Source of the DNA: JBHHYU01 sp046757725
Lineage (GTDB): Bacteria > Desulfobacterota > Binatia > UBA9968
Direction: 5' to 3'
Length of the DNA: 34,234 nucleotides
NCBI GenBank assembly: GCA_046757725.1
Contig: JBHHYU010000023.1
Location: 1 to 34,234, forward strand
Below the pieces are notes generated by a model. It saw nothing but the letters and a program-made list of their open reading frames with translations. It did not search any database and was not told the DNA's origin. Below are positions 30,907-34,234 of the stretch, in pieces. Each line of letters opens with the position of its first letter. The first letter of the stretch is position 1. The position numbers were made by a program, and so were the translations under genes.

Positions 30907-31332
30907 CTATTTTTCTATTTCCAAACCTAAGCTTCTAGCAGTCCCTTCTATGGTCTTCTCCGCCGCCTCTAGATCCTTAACCGGTAGGTCACGCAATTTT
31001 ATCTCAGCAATCTCCCGCACCTGAGCTTGTGTCACTTTTCCCACTTTTTCCTTACCGGGCTCTTTGGAGCCCTTCTCGATACCCGCAGCTTTCTTCAGTA
31101 GTACAGAGGCTGGGGGGGTCTTGGTCACAAAAGTAAACGAACGATCCGCGTAAACCGTTACAACGGCAGGTATGATCATTCCTTGCTGCGATTGAGTTGC
31201 GGCATTAAATGCTTTGCAGAACTCCATAATATTGACCCCACGTTGACCTAAGGCCGGGCCTACAGGCGGACTGGGATTTGCCTGGCCCGCTGGGATTTGA
31301 AGCTTCACTTCACCGATTACTTTTTTAGCCAT
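30907..31332 (-). CDS. rplK: 50S ribosomal protein L11
   Basis: 141 residues. L11 binds the GTPase-associated region of 23S rRNA and is needed for RelA activation in species that have it. The N-terminal domain has QIPAGQANPSPPVGPALGQR with the thiostrepton-site prolines, and the RNA-binding domain begins at about residue 75. It follows nusG after 92 nt in which I see no terminator. Confidence 0.98.
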   Translation of the reverse strand: MAKKVIGEVKLQIPAGQANPSPPVGPALGQRGVNIMEFCKAFNAATQSQQGMIIPAVVTVYADRSFTFVTKTPPASVLLKKAAGIEKGSKEPGKEKVGKVTQAQVREIAEIKLRDLPVKDLEAAEKTIEGTARSLGLEIEK

Positions 31333-31424
31333 AAACTGGATTCCGGTTCGAGTAGTCTATTCGTTTGGGTCGTTCCCTTTATTGCACTTTTGGAACCGAT
31401 CGAACGTCTTGAAAATCTTTTTTT

Positions 31425-31955
31425 CTAATTTCGTGCTACCTGTACAAATTCCAGTTCTACGGGGGTGGCACGACCGAAAATACTGATAAGCACCCTGAGC
31501 TTCCCTTTGTCCGGCCGCACATCCGCTACGACCCCATTAAAATCAGCAAAGGGACCGTCAACGACTTTAACGCTTTCCCCTACGGAAAAAAGGACGCGTG
31601 GTTTAGGCTTAATAGCCCCCTCCTCCATTTGCTGAGTAATGCTCTTAACTTCCTCATCGCTAACCGGAGAAGGATGTGTAGTTCCTCCAACAAACCCCGT
31701 TACCTTCGGGGTTTCCTTAACCGTGTGCCAGGTTTCATCATTAAGTTCCATCTGCACTAAGAGATAACCGGGAAAAAACTTCCTTGAGGATGTCTTTTTT
31801 TTCCCTTTAACCAACTCCACCACTTTTTCCACGGGAACCAAAATGTCCCCAAAAAAGTCCTGCTTTTCCAGGGTCTTAATCCTTTCCTCCAGAGCGGCTT
31901 TGGCCTTTTGTTCGTACCCTGAAAACGTATGTACCACGTACCAATGCTTTGCCAT
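31425..31955 (-). CDS. nusG: Transcription termination/antitermination protein NusG
   Basis: 176 residues. NusG binds the RNA polymerase clamp through its NGN domain (AKHWYVVHTFSGYEQKAKAAL at the N-terminus) and Rho or S10 through its KOW domain (FSVGESVKVVDGPFADFNG, about residues 123-141). There is no inserted domain. It lies 22 nt after secE, the classical secE-nusG pair. Confidence 0.98.
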   Translation of the reverse strand: MAKHWYVVHTFSGYEQKAKAALEERIKTLEKQDFFGDILVPVEKVVELVKGKKKTSSRKFFPGYLLVQMELNDETWHTVKETPKVTGFVGGTTHPSPVSDEEVKSITQQMEEGAIKPKPRVLFSVGESVKVVDGPFADFNGVVADVRPDKGKLRVLISIFGRATPVELEFVQVARN

Positions 31956-31977
31956 ACCGGAGAACCTACATAGGAAA

Positions 31978-32193
31978 TTAACGGATGATGGTCTGAATGG
32001 TTCGGGTCAGCCCATAATCGACTAGTGCCAGGAAGAGAGCGAAAATCAAAACGAGAACCACGACAACTGCCGTCGCCGCATAGGTCTCCTTCCGAGAGGG
32101 CCAATGGACCTTTTTGAGCTCCTGCCAGGCCTCCTTAACGAAATCAACTGAGTGCCGAAAGGTCTCCTGAAACTTTTGTATCCATTCTCCCAT
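31978..32193 (-). CDS. secE: Preprotein translocase subunit SecE
   Basis: 71 residues with a single transmembrane helix (about 40-61), the short form found in most bacteria rather than the three-helix E. coli form. The amphipathic helix before it carries the family motif EAWQELKKVHWPSRKET. SecE clamps SecY in the inner membrane. It follows tRNA-Trp by 22 nt; no clear Shine-Dalgarno is visible. Confidence 0.97.
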   Translation of the reverse strand: MGEWIQKFQETFRHSVDFVKEAWQELKKVHWPSRKETYAATAVVVVLVLIFALFLALVDYGLTRTIQTIIR

Positions 32194-32215
32194 GGGGTAG
32201 CCGTGCGCGATGAGG

Positions 32216-32293
32216 TGGCGGGTCAGGCAGGATTCGAACCTGCAACAACCGGATTTGGAGTCCGGCGCTCTAGCCAGTTGGAGCTACTGACCC
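32216..32293 (-). tRNA. tRNA-Trp (anticodon CCA)
   Basis: 78 nt including an encoded 3' CCA. The acceptor GGGTCAG/CTGACCC, D arm, anticodon stem CCGGA/TCCGG with loop CTCCAAA, and T arm GCAGG-TTCGAAT-CCTGC all fold normally. It lies between rpmG and secE and must be cut out of a longer transcript, or the mRNAs around it are separated when it is processed. Confidence 0.95.
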
Positions 32294-32304
32294 CTGTATC
32301 TCCC

Positions 32305-32457
32305 TTACAGTTTCACCTCTCGATGCAGGGTGTGAATCCGGCACATAGGACAGAATTTTTTAAAGGCTAACTTGTCCGGAGTCCTTTTTTTGTTTTTCGT
32401 CGATGTATAGTTCTTCCGCTTACATTGATCGCAGGCAAACCCTATCAGGTCCCGCAT
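32305..32457 (-). CDS. rpmG: 50S ribosomal protein L33
   Basis: 50 residues reading MRDLIGFACDQCKRKNYTST and on to RIHTLHREVKL. Cys9, Cys12, Cys36 and Cys39 make the zinc ribbon of the C+ form of L33, a small protein near the E site of the large subunit. The ATG at 32457 follows AGAAGGAG at good spacing. It sits 21 nt after tuf and 11 nt before tRNA-Trp, a common tuf-rpmG-trnW-secE-nusG arrangement. Confidence 0.96.
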   Translation of the reverse strand: MRDLIGFACDQCKRKNYTSTKNKKRTPDKLAFKKFCPMCRIHTLHREVKL

Positions 32458-32478
32458 GGCTGCTCCTTCTGCTTTACG

Positions 32479-33669
32479 CTACTCAATAATCTTTGTTACT
32501 ACACCTGCGCCTACCGTCCTGCCCCCTTCCCGAATGGCAAACCTCAAACCCTCTTCCATGGCAATGGGGGTAATAAGCGTGACCTCCGCATTGATGTTGT
32601 CGCCAGGCATGATCATCTCGGTACCCTCGGGCAGTTTCACCACACCGGTCACATCTGTCGTACGAAAATAAAATTGTGGCCGATACCCATTAAAAAACGG
32701 GGTATGCCGTCCGCCCTCTTCTTTAGTCAGGACATAGGCTTCAGCATTGAAGTGGGTGTGGGGGGTAATACTTCCCGGCTTGGCTAGGACTTGGCCCCTT
32801 TCAACCTCTTCTCGCTTTGTCCCTCTAAGCAGCACTCCGATATTGTCCCCTGCACGGCCTTCATCCAAAAGCTTACGAAACATCTCGACTCCCGTAGCGA
32901 CGGTTTTTTGGGTTTCCTTAAAACCTACCATCTCCACCTCATCCCCCACATGGATAATACCTCTCTCTACGCGGCCCGTCACGACCGTACCTCGACCGCT
33001 AATAGTAAAGACATCTTCCACGGGCATGATGAAAGGCTTATCCACATCCCGCACCGGCTCTTTGACATAACTGTCAACCGCCTCCATTAACTTCAATATA
33101 GCCGGCTCGCCGATATCAGATCCATCTCCCTCCAGCGCCTTTAACGCACTTCCCACTATAATTGGGGTGTCATCCCCGGGAAATTTGTATTTTGAGAGCA
33201 ATTCCCTGACTTCCAGTTCTACTAGCTCCAATATCTCTTTGTCGTCCACCATGTCTGCCTTATTGAGGAAGACCACAATGGCGGGCACGCCAACCTGCCG
33301 TGCGAGGAGTATATGCTCGCGAGTCTGCGGCATCGGGCCATCCGCTGCAGATACGACTAGGATGGCCCCATCCATCTGGGCCGCGCCGGTAATCATGTTT
33401 TTTACATAATCCGCATGGCCTGGACAATCTACATGGGCGTAATGCCTATTCGGCGTCTCATATTCCACATGGGAGATGTTGATCGTGAGACCTCTTTCTT
33501 TTTCCTCCGGTGCCTTATCAATCTGATCGTAGGCCATGAATTGTGCTGTCCCCTTTTTTTCCAACACCTTAGTAACGGCAGCAGTTAAGGTGGTCTTTCC
33601 ATGATCTACGTGCCCAATTGTCCCGATGTTCAGGTGGGGTTTTTTTCGTTCAAATTTCTGCTTACTCAT
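32479..33669 (-). CDS. tuf: Elongation factor Tu
   Basis: 396 residues. EF-Tu delivers aminoacyl-tRNA to the ribosome. GTP-binding motifs are GHVDHGKT (19-26), DCPGHADY (81-88) and NKAD (136-139). The switch I motif, almost always RGITIN, reads RGLTIN at 59-64. Domains II and III are intact, including GYRPQFYFRTTDVTG and the C-terminal GRTVGAGVVTKI. The start has AGGAGG (33675-33680). It follows the four-tRNA cluster and corresponds to tufB; no second tuf lies after fusA. Confidence 0.99.
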   Translation of the reverse strand: MSKQKFERKKPHLNIGTIGHVDHGKTTLTAAVTKVLEKKGTAQFMAYDQIDKAPEEKERGLTINISHVEYETPNRHYAHVDCPGHADYVKNMITGAAQMDGAILVVSAADGPMPQTREHILLARQVGVPAIVVFLNKADMVDDKEILELVELEVRELLSKYKFPGDDTPIIVGSALKALEGDGSDIGEPAILKLMEAVDSYVKEPVRDVDKPFIMPVEDVFTISGRGTVVTGRVERGIIHVGDEVEMVGFKETQKTVATGVEMFRKLLDEGRAGDNIGVLLRGTKREEVERGQVLAKPGSITPHTHFNAEAYVLTKEEGGRHTPFFNGYRPQFYFRTTDVTGVVKLPEGTEMIMPGDNINAEVTLITPIAMEEGLRFAIREGGRTVGAGVVTKIIE

Positions 33670-33765
33670 TTCTTCCTCCTAAAATTAGTTGACCGTAGAG
33701 GCCTGCCTCACACCTTATATCATTGGGCTCAAACAACCTGCCTTGGGACAATGACTCCAGGCAAA

Positions 33766-33838
33766 AGCCCAGGAGCGGGATTGAACCGCTGACCTCGTCC
33801 TTACCAAGGACGTGCTCTACCGACTGAGCTACCTGGGC
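33766..33838 (-). tRNA. tRNA-Thr (anticodon GGT)
   Basis: 73 nt with acceptor GCCCAGG/CCTGGGC, anticodon stem CGTCC/GGACG with loop TTGGTAA, and T arm AGCGG-TTCAATC-CCGCT. Unlike the Trp, Gly and Tyr tRNAs here and the partial Thr(TGT), it has no encoded CCA: the bases after the discriminator T are TTT. Its 3' CCA would have to be added by the nucleotidyltransferase. It corresponds to thrT, directly before tuf. Confidence 0.95.
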
Positions 33839-33923
33839 ATTTCAGTCGATCACTGATAGCACATGGCTAATCGCATTCCACCGGAGCACTGAAGGACCAT
33901 CTGCTATCTACCCTATGTAAAAC

Positions 33924-34000
33924 TGGAGCGGGAAACGGGACTCGAACCCGCGACCCCGAGCTTGGAAGGCTCGCGCTCTAGCCAACTGAGCTATTCCCGC
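33924..34000 (-). tRNA. tRNA-Gly (anticodon TCC)
   Basis: 77 nt including an encoded CCA. Acceptor GCGGGAA/TTCCCGC, anticodon stem CGAGC/GCTCG with loop CTTCCAA, and T arm CGGG-TTCGAGT-CCCG. It corresponds to glyT of the E. coli thrU-tyrU-glyT-thrT-tufB order. Only 4 nt separate it from tRNA-Tyr, whereas 85 nt with no visible feature separate it from tRNA-Thr(GGT). Confidence 0.96.
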
Positions 34001-34004
34001 ATGA

Positions 34005-34090
<86 letters not shown>

Positions 34091-34179
34091 TCCTCTCCCT
34101 CGAGACCAAATCCACAAATGATCTATGGCCTAAGGGCCTGCCTGCATTTAACTTGTTCAGTAGCCTGGATCTCTCGGAC

Positions 34180-34234
34180 TGGAGCTGGCGATAGGAGTTG
34201 AACCTACAACCTGCTGATTACAAATCAGCTGCTC
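34180..34234 (-). tRNA. tRNA-Thr (anticodon TGT), cut by the window edge
   Basis: Only the 3' 55 nt are present. The anticodon stem GCTGA/TCAGC with loop TTTGTAA gives anticodon TGT. The T arm GTAGG-TTCAACT-CCTAT, acceptor 3' strand CGCCAGC, discriminator T and encoded CCA follow. The 5' acceptor strand and D arm lie beyond the right edge. It corresponds to thrU, first of the cluster before tufB. Confidence 0.93.

Overview
The window holds the bacterial translation and transcription superoperon. From about position 2,057 to the right edge every gene is on the minus strand, so transcription runs from right to left. The order is: four tRNAs (Thr-Tyr-Gly-Thr), tuf, rpmG, tRNA-Trp, secE, nusG, rplK, rplA, rplJ, rplL, rpoB, rpoC, then the str genes (rpsL, rpsG, fusA), the S10 cluster (rpsJ to rpsQ), the spc cluster (rplN to rpmJ) and the alpha cluster (rpsM, rpsK, rpsD, rpoA, rplQ). 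A strong Rho-independent terminator follows rplQ. In all there are 5 tRNAs and 42 protein genes with confident assignments. Two of these, rpmG and rpmJ, are very short, and several need a start codon downstream of the longest reading frame.

The organism is a bacterium of moderate GC content. RpoB and RpoC are separate and have proteobacterial-type lengths, RpoC carries a long insertion in the trigger loop, and the thrU-tyrU-glyT-thrT-tufB order matches Escherichia coli. Against a well-known proteobacterium are the missing rpmD (L30), the missing tufA copy after fusA, the zinc-binding forms of S4, S14, L24, L33, L36 and adenylate kinase, and an unusual RGLTIN switch I in EF-Tu. A deep-branching Gram-negative lineage such as Methylomirabilota (NC10), Rokubacteria, Nitrospirota or a deltaproteobacterial relative is a reasonable guess, but it is inference only.

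Region by region: 1-489 has no convincing gene. It holds a short tandem repeat, a long base-paired element at 136-211 and a terminator-like structure with a T-run, all in plus-strand sense. At 490-1371 is a beta-hydroxyacid dehydrogenase family gene and at 1536-1898 a small ChrR-type cupin; both read leftward and lie beyond the superoperon terminator. From 1973 to 34234 is the superoperon. A promoter-like sequence lies before rpsL and a perfect intrinsic terminator lies between rpsG and fusA, suggesting the str genes are split into separately controlled units. Several of the wider gaps carry fragments of a degenerate repeat (CAGGAGCCAG / CAGAATTC-like).

The genes work together as the core expression machinery: tRNAs and EF-Tu/EF-G for elongation, ribosomal proteins of both subunits, three core RNA polymerase subunits, NusG, IF-1, the SecY/SecE translocon, and methionine aminopeptidase and adenylate kinase. 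I found no convincing new defence, mobile or biosynthetic system. The most interesting leads are regulatory and structural: the plus-strand RNA-like element at the left edge, the rpsG-fusA terminator, and the repeat family scattered in ribosomal operon gaps.
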